The notes beneath the pieces were generated by a model that worked only from the letters and a program-made list of their open reading frames with translations, had not been told where the DNA came from and searched no databases. The position numbers and the translations under genes were made by a program. Shown here piece by piece: positions 1 through 11,320 of a stretch of 64,000 nucleotides of DNA. The first letter of the stretch is position 1, and each line of letters opens with the position of its first letter. Source of the stretch: Eutypa lata (taxonomy: Eukaryota > Ascomycota > Sordariomycetes > Xylariales > Diatrypaceae); NCBI GenBank assembly GCA_022661535.1, contig JAKULF010000008.1, forward strand, positions 3,162,001 to 3,226,000, read 5' to 3'.

Positions 1-397
1 TCAACTCCAGCTTCTTGACGCCCCAGGTGCGTCGACAGTAGTCTTCGGCATAGGCGAGGACCTGGCGCCCGAGACCGCGGCGCTGCAGCTGCGTGTCCAC
101 AGCAAAGGGACCAAAGCGAGCAAGGTTGTCGCTGCGCTTCGAGATCCCGCAGCAGGCCACGAGGGTGTTGTTGTCGTCGTCGCTATTGGTGGCGATCAGA
201 ATCGCGCTGTCGGGCTTCGTGATGATGCGGAGAACCTCCTCGACTTCCATGCGGAAGCTCGAGTTGAGGGCCATGTCCGCCGTCCAGTTTTCTCGGCTGT
301 CTTCGGCGCGGAATGCCGCCTGCACCAGCTTTTGAAGCTGCGGGGCATCGTCGGGAGTGGCGATGCGGAATTGGAGGTTGGTGTTGGTATTGGCCAT
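1..397 (-). CDS. GNAT-family N-acetyltransferase, 3' part cut by window edge
   Basis: Reading from the ATG at 395-397 gives 132 codons without a stop up to the edge. Seen: an opening LQFRIATPDDAPQLQKLVQA typical of GNAT N-termini, a middle strand with DSAILIATNSDDDNNT, then GPFAVDTQLQRRGLGRQVLA at about residues 99-118, followed by a helix. QRRGLG is the Q/R-x-x-G-x-G/A acetyl-CoA pyrophosphate loop (motif A). Known: GNAT enzymes move acetyl from acetyl-CoA to an amine; the substrate cannot be read from sequence. Motif B and the C-terminus lie outside the window. No intron is needed in the visible part. The overlapping frames on both strands look like shadows. Confidence 0.8.
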   Translation of the reverse strand, partial: MANTNTNLQFRIATPDDAPQLQKLVQAAFRAEDSRENWTADMALNSSFRMEVEEVLRIITKPDSAILIATNSDDDNNTLVACCGISKRSDNLARFGPFAVDTQLQRRGLGRQVLAYAEDYCRRTWGVKKLEL

Positions 398-1130
398 CTT
401 GATTGACTTGAATACTGGATCTGCGAAGATGGTATAGTTTTCAAATTATTCTTTCTAATGATTAAGTGAAGTGTTGGCTGTTTATATATAGATATGTATT
501 GTCGTGGTTCAAAGTAAGACGAGCGTCAATTGAATGCTACGCGCGCCTTTTGATCAGTTACGAGTGCGCCTTAGCGCCCTTAACCAACACCGAAAGTCGA
601 CAGCCGCTGACACACCGAACCAACCGAAGGATCAAGGAAATTCTAGATATCTCGTATTTTAGAACTTGGTGTCAATTTCTGTGCTCTTCTCTTGAATTGC
701 CGCGCCTTTTACTCTATACAGCTCTCTAATCTTGCAAGCATTTGCTTGAATTCAAGACACGAATCCTGGAGTATTTGATGAAACTGGAACTCCTACGCCT
801 TATCATTTACATATATATCATGCTCGTTTAAGGGTCCAGCAAGGGACTTGAATATGCCTCATAATCAATTAAGCGTATACGCAAAGGCAATTATGTCAAT
901 GCAGGCAATCTATATATATATATATATATATTTGGGTACACACAAAAGATGTTGATACCATCATCAAAGAATGCCAACATACTGTATAGCATGAGAACTC
1001 ACTAAGCTATTGCATTAGCCCCCTACTATCCGGCACAGATTCAATTCCCATGTTCATAACCACATCTTTCTTTTGTGTTATAACGATGTGTAGAGCAAAT
1101 ACTATCTTGGCAATGCTTATCACCATACTG
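398..1130. other. Intergenic, 733 bp, with a TA microsatellite
   Basis: No convincing gene. It separates two minus-strand genes, so it holds the promoter of the acetyltransferase (right of 397) and the 3' region of the secreted-protein gene. A perfect (TA)n run lies at about 911-931. Confidence 0.6.
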
Positions 1131-1706
1131 TCATACAGGCGACCACAGCAAGACAAGATCTATGTCTGTCCAACCCTGTCCTTGGTAAAGGTCGATGATC
1201 TGGTCGCCAGTAGGTCTAGCATCAGCCGACCACCCAAGATATCCAGACCCGTACGAGAGATAAATCGGTTCCCTTTGATTGTTCTACGATAACAGTATTA
1301 GTTTTTATCAACTACATCGCCCAAGCCGGCACCTCTCCAATGATTGAATCGTCCGACTTACTAGGCGATAGAACCCGTAATACGTCGGCGTTGGCGTTGA
1401 ACAGGTCAGAACCGAGGGCTGAGCCCCTTCCCCGGCACGGACGGCCCACCCACATTCGCCAGTCTCCGAAAGTAGATGGGTGACGTTGGCATCAAGCACG
1501 GCGCAGTTGCCGTTGTCGGCGATGAGCTTTCCGTCGGCGTTCAGACAGCCGACTTTGCTCGATAGGGGGTCATCGGGACCCCAGGGGTAGTCTGAACCCT
1601 CAATTACGAGGACAGTCCCTTGGCCTTTCCAGCTGTCATCGACTAGCTGACCGGCAGCTTGGTGCGCGACAGCGAGGAGAAGAGCAGTGAATCTTTTGAG
1701 CGACAT
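1131..1706 (-). CDS. Small secreted protein, two exons, unknown family
   Basis: Exons 1362-1706 and 1131-1283; intron 1284-1361 has donor GTAAGT, branch-like CTAATAC and acceptor TAG, and phase 0 agrees on both sides. The product is 165 aa. It begins MSLKRFTALLLAVAHQAAG, a clear signal peptide; an in-frame upstream TTG at 1721 is not a likely start. The mature part has paired cysteines (KVGCLNADG, DNGNCAVLD, GECGWAV, LTCSTP) and a C-terminal segment rich in Gly, Tyr and Trp (LSYGSGYLGWSADARP, then a WSPV end). I do not recognise the family. Size, secretion signal and cysteine content fit small secreted or effector-like proteins, which is inference only. Confidence 0.7.
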
Positions 1707-2674
1707 GGTACTAAGCACCAAAGGTGTCTGGTCTGACTAAAGGGTGGTTGGTGAGAATGAGAACGGTGGAAATGAGGTGGTTTGACATATATATATTCAG
1801 GTTTAGCTCAGGGGTCATAGGGTACTCCGGTCGCAATGGTATATTTTCCTTAATAAATACACGTCTTTCACAGACACCATCATAACCTTATGAATATGTA
1901 TGTCTGCCCACTTCACTTGAGTCGTACCCCGACCAATCACTCGCGATCCTAACACGAGGGAACATGCTCTAAGCTCGGAACCTAGCCGACAAATTTAATG
2001 CGCATGTATTAATGCCAATACCGGCAAGGATCCCAGATCCTAGGCTTCACTATAAGATACGCTCTTTATTCAGCTACGCCCTACTTTCAAGTCACCACAT
2101 GCTAGCACCGCTTTAAGTGCCGGAAGCTAGTACCTCGAGGACGGGCTTGATATCCGGACAATTGACCTCTAAATCGTGTAAAGCAATAGCTTTAGACGAC
2201 CTTGTTATTAACGTGGTATATGCCGAACCCACGCCTTTCGAAGTGTCTTGATGATTACTTCGGTTAGCTGGAACAGGTAGGTGCAAAATAAGTCGGAGAT
2301 GGTTACGCACAAATGCGGCACATGCTAACGCTAAGAAATCACGACTTTCCCAAAAAAGCAAACCATGTCTCGACGTTTCCTTACCTTGATCCCGTGGGTT
2401 TTCTACCAGTTGAGTGCAAACTCGGGAACTATCCACGTAGAGTATGGCGCGAGTCGCGGCTTTAGGATATTCTAGAATAAGATTCATAAGACCAAGGGTC
2501 TTATTATGGTCTTAAGGCTGAGGATTTCATACCCCTGTCCTGATAGTTGGCATACTTGTATATTTCGTGCGAATACGTAGCCATTCTATGTCAAGAGTAG
2601 TACGAGCTTGGTGTCCCTTATTCAATAGCTTCCAATATATACCTACTATCAGCCCTAACTGTAATACATGATAC
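1707..2674. other. Intergenic, 968 bp, with one unassigned ORF
   Basis: A minus-strand ORF at 2113-2487 (ATG, 124 codons) has no recognisable domain and no clear splice partners. It lies downstream of the NB-ARC/TPR gene and could be an old 3' remnant or chance. Nothing else is supported. The part next to 1706 is the likely promoter of the secreted-protein gene. Confidence 0.4.
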
Positions 2675-5600
2675 TTATCCTTCCTCGCGTTCAAGGCGCG
2701 CAAACATTGCTTGGAACCTAGCCAGGTCGCTGGCCTTTTTCCTTTGTCTCTGGTGAAAGTTTGCAGCATCTCTCCTTCCCCCATCCGTCTTATCATATTG
2801 TTGCTTCTGGTTGGAGTCGAAGCACTTCTTCATTCTTTCCGTATCCGGGTGTTCAGGTCCAAGTTGTGCTTCCATTCCTTTTATAACCGCAGGATACATC
2901 TCCTCTGCCATCTCCAGTTTCCCTTCTATGGTAAACAGTATCGCAAGATTCCCGCGTATCCTTAAGCAGTTTATGTCTTCTGCCCCTAAGTCCAGAACAG
3001 CCACCTTATAGACAGCATTGTATACCAGCTTTGCTTGCTGAAATTTGCTCTGTCTCTGGAGTACCATCCCTAAATCCGTCGAATCTTGCCACGTTAAAGG
3101 GTTATGGATACCCGGCGTTTTGCAGTCAGCTAAAGCAACACGTCTCCAGAATTCTCGGCTTTGTCATATTCGCCTTCCTTTTGATACCCAGATGCTAGGG
3201 CGATTGCAGCTTGTCTAGTTCGCAAATGGTTCGGGCCAAAGACCCTCTCCCTTGACTCTAAATCGTCTAGAAGTATGGCACTTTGTAGCGATATTGGTCG
3301 CGGCACTGAAGTAGCAGCGTCATAGAATCGACGGGCAAGATCATGCATTCCTTGGCGGCGGCAGGTATCCCCCAAAGCTACCCAGTTGAATTCATTTTGG
3401 GAGAATATAGAGACATACTGGAGGCATCTTTCAATTTGGGGAAGTAACTGTTCCTCAAGATAGTCTTGTGCAGGTGAGTACTCCAGTGGAAAGCGGAAAT
3501 TGAACATATTATCAGTAGATAATAAATGAAGTTCGACAGCCTGGCAGGCGGACTTTGCTCTTTCTTCTTGTTCTCTCGGACTGTTGCATATTATACTCCT
3601 TAGCCATTGGCGTAGACGAGGGTTAATGGAAACAGTGTCGCCAATAGTACCCTGTTTGAGGAGGGAATGGTTTCTCAGGAGTATCATTTCTTCGTCTACT
3701 TGAATGTCTGAACTAGCATTAGCAATTGCAAAGAATTGGAAAGATGCAATTAACCTTTGAAGCATTCGCTTGTTCCATAGTACTTCCTTATCACATGAAC
3801 AGGAATATCGTTGTCAGACCAAAATGCGACGTCATCAAGGAGATCTGACGCGCCGCGGTAATCTCTCCTGAGGGTGCTCATAGACACTGACCAGGCTGCC
3901 GCTAATGCCTCTTGAACCATTAAGCCAGGCAGTGCCTCCACTTCTGGCAATAAATGAATTTCAGCTGATAGATGACTCAGATACTTTCGGATAGAATAAT
4001 CAGACGTTGACATGAAACTTCGGGCGTGCTGGAGACCCAGGGGACACCGTCAAACCAGTTTACGAGGAGTTCGAGGTCGCTCTCTATCCCACGGTTATGT
4101 TATTTCTTTCAGAAAACTTGGAGATCAGGACATACCATTGGACTTGGACTCTACTAGATAGCCTACTTTCCGCAGTATCTTTAGGGCAGCTTGAGACTTT
4201 AATCTTTCTACCCTTATATCGTAAAAATCGGGATGTGGTTCCCTGCCAGTCATAATAATCTTTCCACTGACATGAGAACGAACAAAGTCATCGATTCTGA
4301 ACTCACGCAGTACGTTCTGGTCGTCTACGTTGTCCAAGATGAGTAACCAGCCATGGTTAGATCTCTTTTCGAACCACTTTCGAATTACTCGAAACAGAAG
4401 CCCTGGTGACTCTTGGCATGGCTGCAACTCCCCTTCTTCGTTTAACAGTCCATGAAGAGATAAGTAGTGGATTATCCTGAGAGATTGCATGTCGTCCTGT
4501 GCATATGGAGTATACTGGTTCTTGAGATGCTCCACTGCCACCCGAAGTGAAAAATATAATGCGTACCGATCCTCTGCATTTAACCAGAAGATAGATGTGT
4601 AGTGATCTTTCCATATTTTCGCATACGTCAAGGCGAGCTGTGTCTTTCCGATCCCTGGCATGCCATTGAGGATCAACATGGAGATGGTATCTTTAGTCAG
4701 AGTGTCATTTATAATAGATAGTTCTGCTTCTCTATCAACAAATGGTTCAGCTGGTGCATTAGGCAATAATGCTGGTATGCGAAAGTCGTTCCTCCAATCA
4801 TCCCATTCGTAGCCTGGCGGATCTGTTGACAGTCAAGTTAGCGCGCGAATTCTAGATGGGAGAGAGTCATTCTTACGCTGAAGAAGTTGATTCAGAAAGA
4901 CATTATTTTCCACGATGTTCTTAGAGTCATCATATAATTTCTTTATATGTGACTCCACCTCTTGGTAGTCGAGGTCCATAGATTTGAATTTCACAAGATC
5001 GCTATGACTTCGCTGGAGCGGTACCGTTGTCAACAGCCTTCCACTATGCAACAGTTCGTTGCGGACTGCAAACAACGGAGAGGTAACTGCAGGTGGGTCG
5101 TCGATGGCCTAAAACAGTCAAAGACATATACATATATAAAACCATGAAGGACCTTACCTGAGACGCATCGGAAGCTAGGTTGCCGCTGTCATCTTCACAA
5201 AAACAGAAAGTCTGAAAACTTGTACAGAGAGGCTTATACTGAAGCCAACCTAGATATGCGTCCAATGTATCCCTCGTTCCGTCTAGATCAATATGTCGGC
5301 GGACTATATCACTCATTAGCTGACGCCAAGGTGTATTTGAGGTGCCTTGGTGTGGCGTTCCGAAAAGGAGCACGCCTGCTGTAGATAACTTAAATCCGGA
5401 GAATCGTTGCTCTTCTCTATCTGCATGTATGAGGGCACTTTTCACAATGAGACCCCCAAGGCCGTGAGCTAAGAAAATGATCGGTCTATGGGTAGCCTCT
5501 TTGGTGTTCCGAGCTTCCTTCAAGTGGGAGAGCATTATTTTGGATTTCGAATACATGATCCTTTGCATAAGGTAGCGAACGCTGGGAACTTCGGAGTCAT

Positions 5601-6040
5601 ATCCGAACGTCATGACCCTAGCATGTGGAATGCATCGGGGCAAAAGATCTCGAGGCCACAATACACTCTGCTCAGTGCTAGATTCTTTGGTAGTTTCCCA
5701 GGTCCTTTCGCGATGACCACCAAGATCGTGGATGCAAATAATGCTAAGGCCTCGAATTAGAAGCGGCTTCAACAAATGAAGGAGCACAACGTAGCCTTGT
5801 ATTCATCCTCTCTATACGAATATCACTAGTAATTGTTCCATATAAGAAATTACCGACTTACTCGACATTGATATTCAAGCCTTGGTTGAGTGGATCATAC
5901 AGGATCTTGATACCAAGATCCCCATTCTTGTTCTCATCATAGGAGGTGGTCCCAAGCTGATGTTCAATATTGCTTGGGTAAACTTGTGGATGCTGTATTA
6001 GCGAGCCTTTCCCAGGCCAGAACCAGTCAAACCAACTCAT
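2675..6040 (-). CDS. NLR-like protein: alpha/beta-hydrolase - NB-ARC - TPR, with three frame breaks
   Basis: Exons 5862-6040, 5158-5743, 4877-5108, 4136-4822 and 2675-4083; introns of 118, 49, 54 and 52 nt all agree in phase. Domains in order: short N-terminus; SesB-like hydrolase from about residue 61 (IICIHDLGGHRERTW), with the nucleophile elbow reading LAHGLGG at about 151-157; NB-ARC with P-loop GMPGIGKTQ at about 386 and Walker B WLLILDNVDD; then tetratricopeptide repeats (QRQSKFQQAKLVYNAV and others). Known: fungal NLRs of this layout act in non-self recognition and programmed cell death. The frame is lost at three places in the last exon (near 4040-4043, 3765-3768 and 3152-3156), each explained by one missing base. 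If these are sequence errors the protein is about 1,031 aa; otherwise this is a pseudogene. Confidence 0.8.
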
Positions 6041-6689
6041 TGCCTAGTCGGGTACTATTAGAGGGTACACTTATTAAAGATAGTAAGGGTTATTTTCTAT
6101 TCACGTAGGCTTGGAAGGGGGTATTCTCTGCTTTCGTATTTTGCCCATATCTTTCACGCGTGGATAAGGCTCTATTGGAGCAAAAGCACTGCTGAAATTT
6201 CCAGGCTATGGCGCTGTATTGTACTACTCTTAAGCTGGCATGTGAATAATGGAGTCCAAACGCATGGCCAGACGTCATCCTGTGGTACCCCAATGTGCAA
6301 AAGCAAATCCTAAACCCCTAACATACCAAGCATACCTAGGTCAGCAATGTAGTTTACAATATCGGTATGCCGCTTTCTGTTGCATACCTACCGACCGAAC
6401 AGTGGTCGACTAACTAATCAAGAATGTTCATATCCGACAGAATGCGACAAGACAACTACATACTGCACCAAACAATATGTTATCAAACGTTGAATAGATA
6501 TAGAGAAATATCCATGCCCCCTTCAACCAACGTAAAGAGCGAGGTAAGGATAGGGTCTTACTGATGTCACATGTTGTCTAAGTACCCATTCAAGAATAAT
6601 CGGGATAGTTACTGTACTCCTTCCTACCTTAGTAAAACAGCATCTCATACTGCGTACGCCCTCAATTATACCATTCATCCTCACTCAGG
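6041..6689. other. Intergenic, about 650 bp
   Basis: Upstream region of the NLR-like gene (which starts at 6040) and downstream of the zinc-cluster pseudogene. Only short chance frames; no motif recognised. Confidence 0.5.
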
Positions 6690-9353
6690 CCCTCAACACC
6701 CCTCCCACCATACCAACCCCCATGCTCCTGCGACATATGCGTATAAATTACCCTAGGATCCACAAATCGTGCACTCGATACCTATGATCGCACCCACCCA
6801 CCCCACTTCTCCGTCGGCGCATCGCAGCCAGGACAGTTCCGAATCGACTTACTTAACGCCCAAGCCTCCCTCGTCCCTGCACTCCTCACAAACCCACTCA
6901 ACCAGATCCTCCGGGGCGCCCTGCGCACACACGCGCTCGACAAACGGCTTCGCGACGCCGCAGTCTGCGCACCACGCATAGATCTAGGACCCGCTCTGCT
7001 CGACGGCCGCGCACAGGTTGCCGAGGTAGGTAGCGCAGCCCGTCGGCGGCCCGGGACACGGCGCCGGGGACCGGCTGTCGTCGACAGAACGGACACGACT
7101 AGGTAGCGCCGCCACGTTGATCAAGCGCCCTCGCGCGCTCAACCCATACCACCCACGACGACAACTCGCAGATGTCCTGGGCGCAGCCGGAGGACCGGCC
7201 GCACGCGCGTCGCAAACCCCGCTTCGCGAGATCTCCGAAGCATAGGCTGCAGGTCCCGGCTTCGGCGCGACGCGTGGCGATCCAGCGCTGTAGGGATGTC
7301 CGGAGTGCGTCTTCGTTACGCACGAGCTTGCCGTCAATCGTAAGGCCAGTTTTCGTGTCTGCTGTGCGGGGGAGGAGCTCGACGCCCGCCGTGAAGTCAT
7401 CAGGTCCGTCGAGCATAGCTACTGTCTTGTATAGAGAGCGCTCTGAGAGGGTATCGGTGGTCTTGGTGTCGTTCCGGATAATCCATTCGGTGCCGTTCTC
7501 GTTCGCGAGACCCCTACCTGTCGTCTCAGCATCTACGATCGTCTTGCGGCCGGCTGTGTAGGCTGGGCACTTGAAAGTTGGATTCCGAGAACTTGGCGGG
7601 GCGGTACTCTTTAGGCCAGATCATCCGGTTGAGGCACTGGCTGCATTCGACGGTCGGCGGTTTCACGGGACCGTGCCACTCAGACGACGGTCCTGAGTTC
7701 TGGCGGCAGTAATGGTACTTGGGACGTACGCCCAGTGCTGGGACGTCGTAGACAATGTATTGTGCCCGGCAGCTATTGACACTACACTCGACCCATGTAG
7801 CCTCGTCTACCGCGGTTTGATCCTTGGATGCGTTGATTATTATCGCAACAGCCTTGTCCCTGTTAGCAGCAAGGTACTCTGCCTTGGGAACCATGCTGTG
7901 ACGGTACAGAATGCTAGGACTATACCACTACACCACCAAAAGTGGAACGTTGTTAGCTCGGGGGCTAACCGTCTTGCATTGCCTTATATAGTCACTTGGT
8001 GCCGTGACACATGCAGATGCCGCACACACCCCGTTGACCCCCATCATGGTGACAGAGCGAGGGAACTTGCACCGACGACATGTAACCAGAGGTCCGATGG
8101 GAACCTTTGCTTTGTTAGGCGTCCAGCCCACTTAGGCTTGCAATGTTGTCCTCAGGTTAGCCTTGAGCATAGTGAAATCAACGAGGCGCTTAAACAGTTG
8201 ACGGTCACTATCCTTCAAGAAGCTCGCGTCAGCTGGGATCTCGCCAGCGATAATCCCGGCCTTGTGCCGCACCTCAAAGTCTTTGTCGGCATCCAGCAAG
8301 TATTCTAGGTCTCGGGAATGTCCAATGTGTTCCAGTTGTTGCTCCTCCAGTTGAGCATCTCTGAGTCTGCTGCGGTCAGCAGCGGCTTCATTCCCATTCG
8401 GATACTGAGGACGGCGAGTAGTGCTGTAGGTCGCGTAGCTAGCTTAGTACCAGGAAGAACGACGTGTAGAAGGATTTTCCAGAAGGAACATTTATGTCTC
8501 TTTTCAGCTAACGCCAAGGGTCTCCGAGGAACTTGATCCATGGACACATCTTGTATGTGCACCGGCAGTTCGTCTTTCGAGGCGACGTACGTCAAACGTG
8601 TCAAGACGTGGCCGAGCCTTCTAAGGACCTTGTATTCACAGGACCTGCCAATCTCCAGAAGCTCTTCGCACGTAAAGGGATTTAAAGGACGAGAGGCACT
8701 GTCATCTGCATCAGCTTTGTCTGCGGGGGCAGACCAGCCTTGGGTCGGGTCTAAGAAAACACATGGGTATCTATCTGTGTCCGCAACCTCCTCGATGATA
8801 GCAAGAATATCGGCTTTGTAGTCATAAGACTCGGCAAGCCAGGATTTTCTCTTGCTTCTCTCATACTTGAGGGTGACAGCATCCACGTTAGATCCACTTC
8901 AATTTCCAGAGTCAGCAATTTTCCTTTGTAGATGATCTGACGAGCTGTGGGGGTTGTTTTGGCTTTATTTCCTCTTCAACATACTCCTTTCAGGAACGCC
9001 AACTACGTAGTGAAAGCTTAATCCAAGCCTTGTAAGTCGTACCCAAAGCCTTTCTCCCTCTCCCCATCTCTTCTGGGCGCTTCATTCGTCCGGTCGTTAC
9101 ACACGGTGCGCCATAGAATTCCGAACACGGGGCTTAGAGAAATTGCGGAGACATCTTCATCAATAATCTTCGCAAGGGGGTCGACACCCGGTGGATACAA
9201 CGAAATCACCCGAAAGCCTCGACGAGCACAGTGATTCCCGCCGGCGCACGTGCCAGTGTTCCAATAGTTATCGTCCGGTCCCTGTCCAATAGAGTCGCCG
9301 CTAGAAATTAAAGAACCCGAGGAGTCCGTAGTCGGCGACACCGTGCTTAGCAT
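6690..9353 (-). pseudogene. Degraded large RING/IBR-like zinc-cluster protein
   Basis: Pieces of one long protein can be read in successive frames from 9353 down to about 6690: a segment around [20 protein letters not shown]; then KYERSKRKSWLAESYD and PCVFLDPTQGWSAP (8305-8886); Cys pairs [11 protein letters not shown] and ECSVNSC...CSQC; a RING-like GTCSLCFGDL...CGRSSGC; then YAWCADCG, CEEC and NCPGCDAPTEK near the C-terminus, followed by GCDH and IECTICG in shifted frames. Between them are several frameshifts (8310 region, about 7580, about 7160, 6860 and 6800) and in-frame stops at 6984-6986, 8132-8134 and 8305-8307. The order matches a multi-domain fungal protein with C-terminal RING/IBR-type zinc clusters that I recall from other genomes; its function is not known to me. 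The copy cannot encode a full protein. Confidence 0.7.
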
Positions 9354-10135
9354 TCCGTGGCTTTATTTTAATCTAATCACTGCTATCTGATCCCACATGC
9401 AGACTCGAGATCTACTTTTGACAGTGAATTCTTAGGTCTTACACAAGGAATTTGGAAATCAGGTTATTATCATGGCCTGTCGTGTTAGTGGGCGCAGTTG
9501 ATGAGCTAAACTAACGCTAGACTAGCAAGTCAACTGCTAAAAGCCTCGCATATTCCCAGGGTCGTTGAGGACTTGTTACAAGGGTGTGTTCAATAGTAGT
9601 AGAATATTTTGGACGGAATGATATCTTCTTCGTATCGCTATGCTAGACGTCGAGGCGAACTACGGCAAGCCGAACATTGGTAACCTTATTGCTCTAGGCT
9701 TAACATTATCTAATGCACAGCATAGACTATAAATAGCCTTTTATATGACATGTAGAATGATGTGACTAAGCGTCGTTTCCTATGCAATTCTCGGTTTAAA
9801 ATATAAGTTTAAGTAAATATTCAGCCAGTTACAACATCATGCTCACATTTATTCTGATCCAAAGTACCACTGAGCCTAAACCGTGGGCTGGAAACGTGAT
9901 GAACTAATCTACATTTGGTCTTTTGACTATGTCTCTACCGCCTGTACCCTCCATTGGATGATAGCCTAATAAGGAAGAATTTATGTATTGAAGTCATTCC
10001 AAAGGTTCAACCCAAGATAAACAGCCAGCGATGTTCTTATCGCTTCAGTCATCATCCCTGTGCGTCAGCCTCGTAACTTTGAAATTGAATCCATATCCGC
10101 TCATGAAGGGTTTCATACTGTCTAAATGTAAAACG
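9354..10135. other. Intergenic, 782 bp
   Basis: AT-rich; no gene recognised. It may hold decayed 5' parts of the neighbouring pseudogene, but nothing readable is left. Confidence 0.5.
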
Positions 10136-11320
10136 TTAAGTCGACGGCTGTTGTACCGCTGGCAGTTCACGAGCGACGATTGTCCCTCCCAATTCTGTGA
10201 TAAAACCCTGGTTTGTTGGCTGGCGGTGTTCGTTTTGTTCGTCAAGCTCGCGGCGCAGCGGCAGTGCATGCGAGTCTAGTTCTCTCCAACCTGACGAGCC
10301 CCAATTTGCTCCGTATAATATTGGCTGTGATGGTGAAGCAGGGATTAGCTCGCCCTCGTACCTTTGAGGCTCCGGCTCCCACTTTTGCCGTGTCGACCAT
10401 ATGCCCCCGGATTTCTTGACGCCACTTGCGTAGATCAGAAGGAGTGTAGTAAACAAGCAGCCCTCTTCAAGAAGAGGTCCAAGTACGAGACTAAGGACCA
10501 AGGGGGTTTCAAGTATTATTTCTTCTGCTAGCATCCAGGAGGATTGTATAGTGAAGAAGATGCTTGCAGCAATTAAGAGAAGGACAACCTGAAATTGGCA
10601 AGAGTTAGCTGCTAAAGCTGTCGCACCATTGCCTTCAGTATGCCAAACACACTCACCTGTTGATTACGAGAAACCCTCTGAGAATATACCGCCACAATCA
10701 TACCAAGCCCAACGGATACAAGGGATGCGGCTAGTACCATGGCCCGAAAGACGATTCCCGACCATCTGATTAGATCATCGACGCCGGAAAAATGCTTGGA
10801 GCCAATCACTAGAATAGCCGAAATAATTAAGGCGGCGAATTCTTGCAACGCAAGTATGTACGATACTACACGTAATGCAGATCGTCCCTTAAAAACACAC
10901 TTCCAGGAGTGAAGGATCCCAAGTCCGAGATCGATTAAAGCCAAAGGAATGAAAATTAGACAGAGGAAAGCGAAGAGCTGTCTGAATCCAACGATCCTTT
11001 CTCGATTTGAGGACAACTCCCAATAATCACCTGTGAGAGGGCTACTGTACCAGATGATATCGGGAATAAATGCTAGGCTTAGTGCTCTGAACTTATTGGT
11101 TATTCGGTTAATTCCTGTATAGTGTGCCAGTTGGGTCGGCTTACATAGGAAAAAGAAAGAGCGCGACCTTGAACCAAACGAAGCCCCGACGAGCTACATC
11201 TGCTCTTTGGGGTATAAACTTGAAACTACCAGCAAGTAGTGCCAGCGAGGCTACTGTAAGCAGTAGTTTTGATCCGGTATCCGTTATATTTATTTGGGGT
11301 GAAGAAGTGTCTTGATCCAT
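10136..11320 (-). CDS. Seven-helix membrane protein, three exons
   Basis: Exons 11145-11320, 10657-11086 and 10136-10588; introns of 58 and 68 nt (donors GTAAGC and GTGAGT, acceptors TTCAG and TTTCAG) agree in phase, giving 352 aa. Seven hydrophobic segments are visible, for example KLLLTVASLALLAGSF, FAFLCLIFIPLALIDLGLGI, VVSYILALQEFAALIISAIL, VVLLLIAASIFFTIQSSWML and VLGPLLEEGCLFTTLLLIYA. A hydrophilic tail of about 90 residues follows. The layout resembles fungal Pth11- or Rta1-like 7TM proteins, but no diagnostic motif of either (for example CFEM) is seen. An earlier in-frame ATG at 11359 would add 13 residues. Confidence 0.7.

Noticed and set aside
2113..2487. 124-codon minus-strand ORF
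   Set aside because: No recognisable domain, no splice partners, and located in a 3' intergenic stretch; kept only as a note in the gap entry.
3690..3770. A possible 71-nt intron (GTACTA...GCTAG) that would bypass one of the NLR frame breaks
   Set aside because: Phase would fit, but the donor is poor and the removed residues look coding; a single-base loss at 3765-3768 is simpler. Not excluded.
7880..7945. tRNA-like box A (TGGTGTAGTGG) on the minus strand
   Set aside because: No box B (GGTTCRANNCC) at a suitable distance and no cloverleaf; it lies within the zinc-cluster pseudogene.
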